A stretch of 64,000 nucleotides of DNA. It comes from Chitinophagaceae bacterium (GTDB taxonomy: Bacteria; Bacteroidota; Bacteroidia; Chitinophagales; Chitinophagaceae). The notes under the pieces are model-generated. The model ran no database searches. It was not told the DNA's origin and was given only the letters and a program-made list of their open reading frames with translations. The position numbers and the translations under genes were made by a program. Location of the stretch: the NCBI GenBank assembly GCA_016720745.1, contig JADKKA010000022.1:186001-250000 (forward strand). Direction: 5' to 3'. Positions 10,201 through 18,001 of the stretch are shown piece by piece; position 1 is the first letter of the stretch, and every line of letters starts with the position of its first letter.

Positions 10201-10439
10201 TCGTGCCTCCTGTACTGAACAAGGTTGTGAATGTGAAAGGCACCAGCCTTGAACAAATTCCTGTAGCTCCTACTGCAAATAAACCAGCAGCGAAAGGTGG
10301 CAGCACAGAAGATGTTCCTGCGACGAAGTCTACCAAAGCTGCTCCTGATGCAAAAGGTGGCAGTCTGGATGAAATGCCAAAACCTGCTGAGAATAATAAG
10401 AAAGTGGAAGTGAAAGGTGGCAGCACCCAGGGTGAATAA
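6798..10439 (+). CDS. Large repetitive secreted surface (fibre-like) protein, copy 1
   Basis: The 1,213-residue product has a signal peptide (KKLLSLLSVLLLAVAGMNAQ). A conserved N-terminal domain (about 20-135, beginning SPAPGILNYQGVARN) is followed by a Gly/Thr/Ser-rich solenoid-like region (140-390, many GVYG and GIGV words). Next come six units of about 86 residues (434-951), each with an LDVLHGG start and an IFELGGGGSR end. A C-terminal domain (about 960-1100) begins KNFAMDHPLDPANKIL; I know it from the ends of other bacterial fibre-like surface proteins. The last 90 residues are a Lys/Pro/Thr-rich tail with four GGS(L/T) words. No T9SS sorting domain is seen, so the upstream small T9SS protein could be a partner. 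Adhesin or fibre function is an inference. Confidence 0.75.
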   Translation: MKKLLSLLSVLLLAVAGMNAQSPAPGILNYQGVARNSVGNVLVNKNISLRLTIHDGSAAGPVVYSETRQVTTNPFGLFNVQLGSPGAAGVSGTIAGVPWGVGLKFIQVEIDPNGGSTFINIGTAQLASVPYSLYSSLSNDLVLPFNKTQADAGTLFRVTNSGTGSGSTALEGLTNSTAGNASAIIGTVTSTGPGGFSAGVRGINNGTSGLGIGVYGSQNGSGWGVYGTTPSGIGVNGASGSGFGVFGSSTSGSGVYGTSSTGFPGFFEVTNSASTSDALRATTAGTGASWAIRGISSGTNGAGLFQQTNATNTANNLQSNQAGLGRAGLFNSTNAASTANAVDINVAGTGFGLRIASTNGAPKALQTVGGVQLTGINEAANRLLTSDAVGNATWQSAAAVGVVTGSGTLNFVPKWTPVGTNLGNSLLFDNGTSVGLGTTTPTHRFDVTHGGSTGIGINSTSSFSVLDINAASGDAAIRFGNAGVNQWNLRNRPGDNYLEIFELGGGGSRVVIQDATGNVGIGETANPTYKLDVLHGGSTGIRSRSSGSFSVVDIDAASGDAALRFQKAGAGQWNTRNRPADDYYEIFELGGGGSRFVIQDATGFVGIGGPGATAAPSYQLDVEHGGATGIRSKSTGTFSVIDIDAANGDAALRFQKAGAGQWNTRNRPADDYYEIFELGGGGSRVVIQDGTGNVGIGETTNPTYKLDVLHGGSTGIRSRSSGSFSVVDIDGASGDAALRFANAGVNQWNVRNRPADDYFEIFELGGGGSRVVIQDATGNVGIGETTNPTYKLDVLHGGATGIRSRSSGTFSLMDIDAANGDAALRFAKAGVNQWNTRNRPADDYYEIFELGGGGSRLVIQDGTGNVGIGETTNPTYKLDVLHGGATGIRSRSSGTFSLMDIDAANGDAALRFAKAGVNQWNTRNNPATDDYQIFELGGGGERMRIDNTTGHVWINNDLDVLGAKNFAMDHPLDPANKILRHAAAESNEVINFYSGNITTDASGKAVVSLPDYFEALNKDPRYQLTVIGSFAQAIISKEVAGNMFEISTSIPNVKVSWEVKGVRNDARFKMFPYVAEQEKSAAQKGKYLDPIAHNQPMSKHVSYDANIESSLNDNKPVQSKATPPTTGGSLDQGAIVPPVLNKVVNVKGTSLEQIPVAPTANKPAAKGGSTEDVPATKSTKAAPDAKGGSLDEMPKPAENNKKVEVKGGSTQGE
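8097..9650 (+). repeat. Six tandem coding repeats of about 258 bp
   Basis: Units start at VG(L/I)G and end at the TGN/TGF/TGH just before the next unit. The last two units are almost identical in their first two thirds. DNA similarity between units is high enough for recombination to change the copy number. Confidence 0.85.
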
Positions 10440-10463
10440 TTAAGCTATTTTTATAGCTATATA

Positions 10464-10498
10464 AAAAAGGGAGGCCGTTTATGGCCTTCCTTTTTTTT
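10464..10498 (+). terminator. Intrinsic terminator after cassette copy 1
   Basis: Arms AAGGGAGGCC and GGCCTTCCTT enclose the loop GTTTAT and are followed by a run of eight or more T. This separates the two cassettes into two transcription units. Confidence 0.85.
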
Positions 10499-10597
10499 AT
10501 TTTCTAAAATCGTTGTAAATTAAGTACGAAATCTCCTATACAAACGGGTACGCCTTTTAGGCCGGAGGTATTCAGTTAACCATTTAAACCAACGCTT

Positions 10598-11182
10598 ATG
10601 AGAAGAATGCTTTTTCTTCCACTGATGGCAGTATTCCTTGCCATTTCATTTTCTGCCCGATCCCAGGTTCCCTCAGTGATTCCGTATAATGGTGTAGTAC
10701 CGGCTGTGATGAACAGTGCCGGAGGTACCTATGATAACGCGTTGTCGTATTACCGTTATGAATGGAGTTTTGGGGAGCTGGTGCTGGTACAGGCCTTTGC
10801 GCCGCCGGACAGTTCGATACTGGTTACGCAGGGTGTGCTGCAGCCGTGTACGGACAAGATTGGTCCATCCCCTTATTCCCTGTTATTTGAAGCAGGAGAT
10901 TACAAGTTGTTTCCCAACCCGACTTCCGGGAAGTTTGAGCTGAACTTTTTTGTGACCACTCCTGGTCAGATGAGTTTGCAGCTGATCAATTCAATTGGTC
11001 AGATACTGGAGTCAAGGAGTTATCACTACGATGGTTGTTGCCGGATCGAATTATTTGACCTGACGGGCCGTCCGTCGGGCGTTTATTTTGTGGTGGCTGA
11101 TCTTCGTCCTGATACGCCCAGAGCGGACGGGTTAGAAGTTGTACGTCACAGTGGACTGAAAGTGGTCAAGATAGACCAGTAA
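10598..11182 (+). CDS. Small secreted protein with T9SS type A sorting domain (cassette copy 2)
   Basis: This 194-residue paralogue matches the 6141 gene almost perfectly from about residue 24 to the stop. Its signal peptide differs (RRMLFLPLMAVFLAISF, then ARSQ). The switch from different to near-identical sequence falls exactly at the codons before QVPSVIPYNG. Because the signal peptide is removed, the two exported proteins would be essentially the same. The T9SS domain features are as in copy 1. It is 75 bp upstream of the second large repetitive gene, the same spacing as in copy 1. Confidence 0.85.
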   Translation: MRRMLFLPLMAVFLAISFSARSQVPSVIPYNGVVPAVMNSAGGTYDNALSYYRYEWSFGELVLVQAFAPPDSSILVTQGVLQPCTDKIGPSPYSLLFEAGDYKLFPNPTSGKFELNFFVTTPGQMSLQLINSIGQILESRSYHYDGCCRIELFDLTGRPSGVYFVVADLRPDTPRADGLEVVRHSGLKVVKIDQ

Positions 11183-11730
11183 GAATGAGAGTGCAAAAGG
11201 CGGATGCCTGACTTGCATTAAACAGATCAATCACATCAATCAATTAAACCAGAACAAATGAAAAAATTATTATCCTTATTATCAGTATTACTGCTGGCGG
11301 TAGCAGGGATGTATGCCCAGTCACCGGCCCCCGGCATACTGAACTACCAGGGGGTTGCCCGCAACAGCGTGGGCAATGTGCTGGTGAATAAGAACATCAG
11401 CCTTCGCTTAACGATCCATGACGGGTCAGCGGCCGGTCCGGTGGTGTATTCAGAAACCCGTCAGGTTACTACAAATCCATTTGGATTATTCAATGTGCAG
11501 CTGGGTAGCCCCGGTGCTGCAGGAGTAAGCGGCACGATTGCCGGAGTACCCTGGGGAGTAGGTCTTAAATTTATCCAGGTAGAAATTGATCCCAATGGTG
11601 GATCCACATTTATCAATATTGGGACAGCGCAACTGGCGAGTGTACCTTATTCATTGTATTCATCCTTATCCAATGACCTGGTCCTGCCGTTCAATAAAAC
11701 ACAGGCAGATGCAGGTACTTTGTTCCGGGT
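10662..11730 (+). repeat. Near-identical tract, copy 2 of a duplicated cassette
   Basis: Partner of 6202-7270, about 98-99% identical by eye. Most of the differences inside coding sequence are silent, and one changes Asn19 to Tyr in the large protein's signal peptide. Confidence 0.9.
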
Positions 11731-14700
11731 CACAAACAGTGGAAACGGAACTGGCAGCACAGCACTGGAAGGAGTAACAAACAGTACAGCAGGCAATGCT
11801 TCTGCTGTAGTTGGTACAGTGTCTAATACAGCCCCCGGTGGCTTTTCAGCGGGTGTACGTGGTATCAATAATGGTACGAGTGGATTAGGAATTGGAGTAT
11901 ATGGTTCCCAGAACGGTAGCGGCTGGGGTGTATATGGTACCACGCCCGGTGGTATAGGAGTACATGGTTCAACAAATACCGGTTTTGGAATGTATGGTTT
12001 ATCTAATGGATCCGGAACAGGGGTGTATGGTATTAGTAGTACAGGAAATGCCGGATTATTTGAAGTGACGAATACCGCCAGTACCGCAGATGCCCTTCGC
12101 GCTACTACTGCGGGTACAGGTGCCAGCTGGGCCATCCGTGGTATCAGTAGCGGTACCAATGGTGCTGGTCTGTTTCAGCAAACCAACGCTACCAATACAT
12201 CTAATAACCTTCAGTCAAACCAGGCAGGCTTGGGCCGTGCCGGTTTATTCAATATTACTAATGCTGCCAGTACGGCAAACACAGTAGAAGCAAATACAAA
12301 TGGAAGTGGATCTGCTGTTGTGGGCAACAAAACGGCCACAACCGGCACCGCAGCGGCTGTACTGGGAAACAGTACCAGTGCTGATCCCAGCGCGGTTGCT
12401 GTTCAGGGTGTTATCAGTTCAACTTCACCTGGTGGGTTTTCTGCCGGTGTTCGCGGTATCAATAATGGTACTGGCGGACTGGGAATTGGTGTATGGGGAT
12501 CTCAGGCCGGCAGCGGCTGGGGTGTATATGGAACGGCCAATGGTGGTATCGGTGTGAATGGTTCTGCCAACAGTGGAATTGGTGTAAATGGTACATCTAA
12601 TTCCGGAACAGGCGGACGTTTTACAACCACATCCGGACTTGCCATTCATACAACCGGTGGAGTAAGATTGCAGGGGATAGGTGAAGCAGCCAACAGAGTA
12701 TTAACATCTGATGCTTCCGGAAATGCAACCTGGCAGGCCCTCGGTGGTGGTGTAGGTATCGGAGGTTCCGGAACCCTCAATTTTGTTTCTAAATGGACAC
12801 CGGATGGTACCAACCTCGGCAATTCATTATTGTTTGATGATGGAAGCGCAGTGGGACTTGGCACCACTACTCCTTCTCATCGCTTTAATGTAGTGCATGG
12901 TGGCAGTACGGGCATTGGTATTACTTCAACTTCCGGATTTTCAGTTTTGGATATTAATGCGGCCAGTGGTGATGCAGCCATTCGTTTCGCCAATGCAGGA
13001 GTCAATCAGTGGAACCTGCGCAATCAGCCGGGAACAGATAACCTCCAGATTTTTGAATTGGGTGGTGGAGGAGAAAGAATGCATATTGAAAACGCAACCG
13101 GGAATATTTCTATCGGGGGATCAGTTCCCACCCATCGCCTGCATGTATTTCATGGTGGAAGTACCGGTATTAAAATTGAGTCTGCTGCCAGTTTCTCCGT
13201 ATTAGATATTGACGCAGCTTCAGGTGATGCAGCGATTCGGTTCGCCAATGCGGGTGTTAATCAATGGAATCTCCGGAATCAGCCCGGCACCGATAACCTC
13301 CAGATTTTTGAACTCGGCGGTGGTGGAGAAAGATTTGTGATTGAAAACGGTACTGGAAATATTTCTATTGGTGCGGGAAGTACACCAACCTATAAACTGG
13401 ATATCCTGCATGGCGGCAGTACCGGTATCCGGAATAAATCTACCTCTTCTTATTCGGCTTTTGATATTGATGGTGCCACAGGCGATGCCGCTATCCGCTT
13501 TGCCAATAATGGGGTCAATCAGTGGAATTTGCGTAATCAACCTGGTACTGATAATCTCCAGATCTTTGAACTGGGAGGCGGTGGTGAAAGATTTGTGATT
13601 GAAAATGGAACTGGAAATATTTCTATAGGTGCCGGAAGTACACCAACCTATAAACTGGATATCCTGCATGGAGGCAGTACGGGTATCCGCAATAAATCTA
13701 CTTCTTCTTATTCGGCTTTTGATATTGATGGTGCTACCGGTGATGCGGCCATCCGATTTGCGAATAATGGTACGAATCAATGGAATCTCCGTAATCAGCC
13801 GGGTACCGATAACCTGCAGATATTTGAACTGGGCGGTGGCGGAGAAAGATTCAGTATTGAAAACGGAACAGGCAATATAGCCATTGGCGGAGTAACGCCG
13901 ACACATGCATTACATGTATTGCATGGGGGAAGCACCGGCATTAAAGTTGAATCATCTGCCAGCTTCTCCACAGTAGATATCGATGCATTCAGCGGAGATG
14001 CCGCCCTCCGTTTCCAAAAAAACGGAACCGGAATGTGGAATACCAGGAATAATCCATCCACCGATGATTATGAAATTTTTGAACTGGGATCAGCTTCACG
14101 ATTACGTATCCAGGATGCCACCGGTTTTGTGGGTATCAATACATCTACGCCAACCGTACGTCTTCACGTGATCGGCGATTTCACTGCCTCCGGAGTTAAA
14201 GCTTTTACCATCGATCATCCACTTGACCCGGAAAATAAAATGCTTCGCCATTTTGCTGTAGAAAGTAATGAAGTGCTGAACAGCTATAGCGGTAATGCCA
14301 CCACCGATGCCAGTGGTAAAGTGGTAGTGAAACTTCCGGATTATTTTGAAGCAATCAACAAAGATTTTCGTTATCAGTTAACCGTGATCGGTTCCTTTGC
14401 TCAGGCTATTATTTCCAAAAAAGTCAGCAATAACCAATTTGAAATTGCTACCAGCCTGCCTAATGTTGAAGTCAGCTGGGAGATCAAAGGCGTCAGAAAT
14501 GATGCATACATGCAAAATGTATATAAACTGAAAGCAGAAGAAGTAAAACCTGCCGGTATCAAAGGAAAATACTTCTCTCCGGAGGCCTATAACATGCCTG
14601 CCAGTCGTGGTACCAATGAAGATAATGCCGGTTCCACAGACCCGAACACGCTGTCAAAGCCCGGTAAGGTAGTTTCCAAATCAGAGAACGATGGTAGTTT

Positions 14701-14932
14701 AAAACCAACTGAAACAAAGTCTGTAAAGACCATACCTACTGAGGCTAATACAGGAGGCAGCCTGGATCCGGTAGCGCCATCATCCAAACCGAAAGTTGAA
14801 GATAAGGGTGGTTCCATTGAGAACCAGCCTGCCAGCAAACCGGTGAGAAATCGTACAGATAAAGGCGGCTCAATCGACGATAAAGCTGCACCCGTTACTG
14901 AAAAGAAAGTTCAGGGGAGTCAAGGTGAGTAA
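11258..14932 (+). CDS. Large repetitive secreted surface (fibre-like) protein, copy 2
   Basis: Paralogue of the 6798 gene, 1,224 residues. The signal peptide and N-terminal domain (1-158) are almost identical to copy 1. The Gly-rich solenoid-like region is longer, with a second GGFSAGVRGINNG block (near residues 192 and 390). Five units of about 85 residues follow (532-957); their variable positions favour the NQPGTDNLQ form rather than NRPADDYYE. The conserved C-terminal domain begins KAFTIDHPLDPENKML, and the final tail again carries GGS(L/I) words. No T9SS domain is visible. It is followed by two strong stem-loops. The pattern suggests a duplicated surface protein whose middle has diverged while the N terminus was kept uniform. 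Confidence 0.75.
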   Translation: MKKLLSLLSVLLLAVAGMYAQSPAPGILNYQGVARNSVGNVLVNKNISLRLTIHDGSAAGPVVYSETRQVTTNPFGLFNVQLGSPGAAGVSGTIAGVPWGVGLKFIQVEIDPNGGSTFINIGTAQLASVPYSLYSSLSNDLVLPFNKTQADAGTLFRVTNSGNGTGSTALEGVTNSTAGNASAVVGTVSNTAPGGFSAGVRGINNGTSGLGIGVYGSQNGSGWGVYGTTPGGIGVHGSTNTGFGMYGLSNGSGTGVYGISSTGNAGLFEVTNTASTADALRATTAGTGASWAIRGISSGTNGAGLFQQTNATNTSNNLQSNQAGLGRAGLFNITNAASTANTVEANTNGSGSAVVGNKTATTGTAAAVLGNSTSADPSAVAVQGVISSTSPGGFSAGVRGINNGTGGLGIGVWGSQAGSGWGVYGTANGGIGVNGSANSGIGVNGTSNSGTGGRFTTTSGLAIHTTGGVRLQGIGEAANRVLTSDASGNATWQALGGGVGIGGSGTLNFVSKWTPDGTNLGNSLLFDDGSAVGLGTTTPSHRFNVVHGGSTGIGITSTSGFSVLDINAASGDAAIRFANAGVNQWNLRNQPGTDNLQIFELGGGGERMHIENATGNISIGGSVPTHRLHVFHGGSTGIKIESAASFSVLDIDAASGDAAIRFANAGVNQWNLRNQPGTDNLQIFELGGGGERFVIENGTGNISIGAGSTPTYKLDILHGGSTGIRNKSTSSYSAFDIDGATGDAAIRFANNGVNQWNLRNQPGTDNLQIFELGGGGERFVIENGTGNISIGAGSTPTYKLDILHGGSTGIRNKSTSSYSAFDIDGATGDAAIRFANNGTNQWNLRNQPGTDNLQIFELGGGGERFSIENGTGNIAIGGVTPTHALHVLHGGSTGIKVESSASFSTVDIDAFSGDAALRFQKNGTGMWNTRNNPSTDDYEIFELGSASRLRIQDATGFVGINTSTPTVRLHVIGDFTASGVKAFTIDHPLDPENKMLRHFAVESNEVLNSYSGNATTDASGKVVVKLPDYFEAINKDFRYQLTVIGSFAQAIISKKVSNNQFEIATSLPNVEVSWEIKGVRNDAYMQNVYKLKAEEVKPAGIKGKYFSPEAYNMPASRGTNEDNAGSTDPNTLSKPGKVVSKSENDGSLKPTETKSVKTIPTEANTGGSLDPVAPSSKPKVEDKGGSIENQPASKPVRNRTDKGGSIDDKAAPVTEKKVQGSQGE
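12851..14128 (+). repeat. Five tandem coding repeats of about 255 bp
   Basis: Same repeat family as 8097-9650. Units 3 and 4 are nearly identical to each other, which suggests recent duplication inside this copy only. Confidence 0.85.
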
Positions 14933-14945
14933 ACCATTCGCCAAA

Positions 14946-14984
14946 TAACAATTGAGGAAAGACCAAGTCTTCCCTCAATTGTTA
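14946..14984 (+). terminator. Stem-loop after cassette copy 2
   Basis: Arms TAACAATTGAGG and CCTCAATTGTTA pair perfectly, with a further inner AAGAC/GTCTT pairing. No T-run follows directly, so it may protect the mRNA end rather than terminate. Confidence 0.5.
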
Positions 14985-15004
14985 CTTGGAAAAAGCAGTG
15001 GCTT

Positions 15005-15047
15005 CAAATAAAAAAAGAGGATGATTATCATCCTCTTTTTTTATTTG
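15005..15047. terminator. Bidirectional terminator between convergent genes
   Basis: A perfect 20-bp inverted repeat (CAAATAAAAAAAGAGGATGA and its complement) with the 3-base loop TTA. The A-run and T-run in the arms make it an intrinsic terminator on both strands, serving the gene ending at 14932 and the one ending at 15060. Confidence 0.9.
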
Positions 15048-15059
15048 AAATATGTTTTA

Positions 15060-15797
15060 CTAACTCTTTGGCTTCACTACCGGTTTAGCAGTTGGTTTTG
15101 CACCTCCTTTCAGGTTCTTATCACATACATCCAGGTTGCCCTTGGCACCTGCAAATGAAGGAAAGAATTCAAGCGCTTTCTGAAAATCTGCCTTCGCACC
15201 TGCATAATTTTTAGTATCCATTTTCAGTACCCCCATCAGATTAGCTGCTGCTGCATTCACAGGAACCGCCTGCTGGCTGCCATCTGCTGATGTAAAAAGT
15301 ACACCAATCTTCTTGCTGCTGGTATCAGCTATCACTGCACGGGCTGAAGCCTCACATTCCAGTGTTCTTTTCAGCTGATACTGTCCTACAGCCAATTTAT
15401 AAATATGGTAAGGGCTTTTGGTCTTGGGTACCACCTGCTCATACAATCCAACGGCTGTTTTAGGATCTCCCAGTTCATCATAGCATTCTGCAGCTCTGGC
15501 CATTGCTTCCGTATTCGCAGCCTGGCCTTTGTACACTTCTTCTGCAAGGATCAGGGAACTGACATAAGACTTGGCGTTGAAGTAAAGAATGGACAAAGTG
15601 TCTTTGTAAGTTAATCCACTGTCAATGGCCACATAACCATGAAGTGCATTAATTGCTACACTGATGTCATTATACCTGAGGGCATTGTCATAGGTCTTCA
15701 GGTAATGTTTCTTGAGTGATTCGGCTTCCTGTGACTGGGCGGATCCGAACAGCAATAATCCGGCAATAACCGGTACGATCTTTTTCATCTGTTTCAT
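15060..15797 (-). CDS. Secreted tetratricopeptide-like protein
   Basis: The 245-residue product starts with a signal peptide (KKIVPVIAGLLLFGSAQSQ). The mature part is made of helical pairs that look like TPR units: AECYDELGDPKTAVGLYEQV near 115-135 and LMGVLKMDTKNYAGAKADFQKALEFFP near 190-216. It ends in a Lys/Pro-rich tail (PTAKPVVKPKS). TPR proteins act as protein-binding scaffolds, so a periplasmic or surface role is likely but no specific function can be given. I start at MKQMKK; a second ATG three codons later is equally possible, and the frame is open to 15845. It converges on the large repetitive gene. Confidence 0.7.
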   Translation of the reverse strand: MKQMKKIVPVIAGLLLFGSAQSQEAESLKKHYLKTYDNALRYNDISVAINALHGYVAIDSGLTYKDTLSILYFNAKSYVSSLILAEEVYKGQAANTEAMARAAECYDELGDPKTAVGLYEQVVPKTKSPYHIYKLAVGQYQLKRTLECEASARAVIADTSSKKIGVLFTSADGSQQAVPVNAAAANLMGVLKMDTKNYAGAKADFQKALEFFPSFAGAKGNLDVCDKNLKGGAKPTAKPVVKPKS

Positions 15798-15943
15798 TTG
15801 TTTTTGAATAAGGTTTGATAGCCGGCCCTTTCCTGCTTGTATCATTGGCCGGTAGTATGAATGATACAGCAGATAAAAATAGGGTATCCCGGGTAAATTT
15901 CGGTCGATTTTTTGGCATTCATTTACAGGGGTTAACTTGCAGG

Positions 15944-16882
15944 ATGTACAGGCTTTATTTACTAATTCCGGCGGTATTTTTTCTCCCCTTTTTTGGACAG
16001 GGGCAGGAAGATTCGCTTGACAATGAGCGGCTGGCGAAAATGGTGAGTTTGTCGGAAGTGGTAATCCGGAATAAGCTGGATGTGGCTCTTTTTATGGACC
16101 AGGTAAAAAAGGATACCAGTTTCTATAAAGCATTCCGGAATCTGCGTGTACTGGGCTTCACGTCCTGGAATGATATCCGGATCCGCGATAAGAAAGGAAA
16201 TACAAAAGCCTCATTGCAAAGCAAAACCCGGCAAATGCATTCGGGAGGCTGCCGTACAATGGAAGTGGTGGACCAGACAAGCAGCGGTGATTTTTTTGAC
16301 GAATCAGGAAATTACAATTACTACACCGGTGAATTATATGCCGGTTTGTTTTTTACCACCGGTAAAGTTTGCGGAGAAAGTAATATTGTGAAAGGATATG
16401 ATTTCCGGCCCCGCTCCAAAAGTGGCATGGCCAAGCATAAGGAACAATTGAAAATGCTATTCTTTAACCCCGGTAAAAAAATCCCGGGTATTCCGTTTAT
16501 CGGTGATAAGATTGACATTTTTGACCCGGATCGGGCGGCATTATATGATTTCAGTATTGGCTATGATGATTATGAAGGGGAATCCTGTTACATTTTCACA
16601 ATCCAGGCCAAAGAAAAACTGGGTGGTAAACGCAATGCCATTGTGATTGATAAAATGGTGACATGGTTTCATACCAAAACCATGGAAGTGATGGCCCGCA
16701 ACTATGATATGAGTTATGATGCCGGTGTATACGATTTTGATGTACACATGGAAGTGCAGATGACTAAATTCGGTGACTACCTGGTTCCTAAACTGCTCCG
16801 GTATACCGGTAACTGGGATGTTGTTTTCAAGAAAAGAGAGAGAAGCAATTTTACCGCTACCTTATTTAACTTTTCCAACTGA
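15944..16882 (+). CDS. Hypothetical secreted protein
   Basis: I do not recognise a family for this 312-residue product. It begins with a signal peptide (YRLYLLIPAVFFLPFFGQGQ). The body alternates charged and aromatic residues, as in a mostly beta-strand periplasmic or outer-membrane protein. Two notable segments are HSGGCRTMEVVDQT and ITIQAK-like strands before the C-terminal HMEVQMTKFGDYLVPKLLRY. The ATG at 15944 follows GTTAACTTGCAGG, a weak -7-like sequence with the same four-base spacing seen at def. The frame extends upstream to 15815, but that part overlaps the divergent gene. Its last 21 bases overlap the end of the convergent rluD-like gene. Confidence 0.65.
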   Translation: MYRLYLLIPAVFFLPFFGQGQEDSLDNERLAKMVSLSEVVIRNKLDVALFMDQVKKDTSFYKAFRNLRVLGFTSWNDIRIRDKKGNTKASLQSKTRQMHSGGCRTMEVVDQTSSGDFFDESGNYNYYTGELYAGLFFTTGKVCGESNIVKGYDFRPRSKSGMAKHKEQLKMLFFNPGKKIPGIPFIGDKIDIFDPDRAALYDFSIGYDDYEGESCYIFTIQAKEKLGGKRNAIVIDKMVTWFHTKTMEVMARNYDMSYDAGVYDFDVHMEVQMTKFGDYLVPKLLRYTGNWDVVFKKRERSNFTATLFNFSN

Positions 16883-17923
16883 CTGACTGTAGTTCCGCCA
16901 GCGCTCAATCACTTCTGTAATATCAGGAGGTAATTCAGATTCAAAGAGTATTTCTTTCCCGGTGCCCGGATGAATAAAACCGAGGGTCTTTGCATGCAGG
17001 GCCTGACGCGGGCAAATTGCAAAACAGTTATCTACAAATTGTTTATACCGCGCATACACCGTCCCTTTTACAATTTTGTCGCCCCCATAAAAATCATCAC
17101 TGAATAAAGGATGACCAAGGTATTTCATGTGTACCCGGATCTGGTGGGTACGACCTGTTTCCAGTATGCATTCCACGAGGGTCACATATCCAAAACGTTC
17201 CAGTACTTTATAATGCGTTATCGCCTCCTTTCCATGATCTCCTTCGGGGTAGGCTTCAAAGAGTTTACGGAATCGCTGGTGCCTGCCTACATGTGCAATA
17301 ATGGTACCGCTGTCTTGTTCTACATCACCCCACACCAGGGCTACATATTTCCGGCTGATACTATGGTCAAAGAACTGTTTGGCCAGGTGACGCATGGCGA
17401 TATCTGATTTGGCCAGTACGAGCAAACCACTGGTATTTTTATCAATGCGGTGAACCAGTCCAAAACGGGGGAGGGCATCTTCCGTCAGATCCGGTTTGAT
17501 TTGTTTCAGGTGCCAGGCCACACCATTAAGCAGGGTACCAGTATAATTCCCACTCCCCGGATGCACCACCATTCCTGCGGGTTTATTGATCAGCATCAGG
17601 TGTTCATCCTCGTATACGATATTCAATGGAATGGGTTCAGGCTGTACATCAGTTTGTTCAGGACTCATATCGGAGTAAATCACTACCTGATCCAGGGGCC
17701 TGATCTTATAGTTGGGTCTGATTTCTTTACCGTTAACCAGCACCATCCCGGTATTAATCGCCTGCTGCAGTTTATTTCGGGTGGCATTTTCCAGTCTTTG
17801 CATCAGGAATTTATCAATCCGAAGCGGTTCCTGTCCCTTATCAATAGTAATACTGAACCGTTCATACAGTTCATCATTATTGTCGGTCGATTCCGGGTTC
17901 AATTGGCTTTGTTCTTCCTGCAT
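16862..17923 (-). CDS. rluD: RluA/RluD-family pseudouridine synthase
   Basis: Converts uridines in rRNA to pseudouridine; RluD acts on helix 69 of 23S rRNA in E. coli. An N-terminal S4 RNA-binding domain (about residues 25-85, RIDKFLMQRLENATRNKLQQ) is followed by the catalytic domain. The catalytic Asp lies in HRIDKNTSGLLVLAKSD (about 158-174). The H(Q)IRVHMKYLGHPLFSDDFYG motif near the C terminus is also typical. I start at MQEEQSQLNP (353 residues); an upstream ATG at 17959 would add 12 residues and run closer to the lipB start. The S4 domain and length favour RluD over RluA or RluC, but the exact target is inferred. Confidence 0.88.
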   Translation of the reverse strand: MQEEQSQLNPESTDNNDELYERFSITIDKGQEPLRIDKFLMQRLENATRNKLQQAINTGMVLVNGKEIRPNYKIRPLDQVVIYSDMSPEQTDVQPEPIPLNIVYEDEHLMLINKPAGMVVHPGSGNYTGTLLNGVAWHLKQIKPDLTEDALPRFGLVHRIDKNTSGLLVLAKSDIAMRHLAKQFFDHSISRKYVALVWGDVEQDSGTIIAHVGRHQRFRKLFEAYPEGDHGKEAITHYKVLERFGYVTLVECILETGRTHQIRVHMKYLGHPLFSDDFYGGDKIVKGTVYARYKQFVDNCFAICPRQALHAKTLGFIHPGTGKEILFESELPPDITEVIERWRNYSQSVGKVK

Positions 17924-17984
17924 TCGCGCAAAGGTATGGGTAAGCGGGCAGTCCTGCATAAGGAACCGGATGGGGATTTGTTGT

Positions 17985-17992
17985 TACATTTG
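17985..17992 (+). promoter_or_regulatory. Putative -7 element (TACATTTG) of lipB
   Basis: Exact TAnnTTTG match, nine bases upstream of the lipB ATG. No good -33 TTTG at the usual distance was seen. Confidence 0.5.
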
Positions 17993-18001
17993 CTTCCCGT
18001 C

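Noticed and set aside
6141..14932. Duplication as a mobile element
   Set aside because: No transposase, terminal inverted repeats or target duplications were seen at the edges.
17450..18001. N-terminal extension of LipB
   Set aside because: It is antisense to the pseudouridine synthase gene and has no similarity to LipB. The ATG at 18002 gives the normal start.
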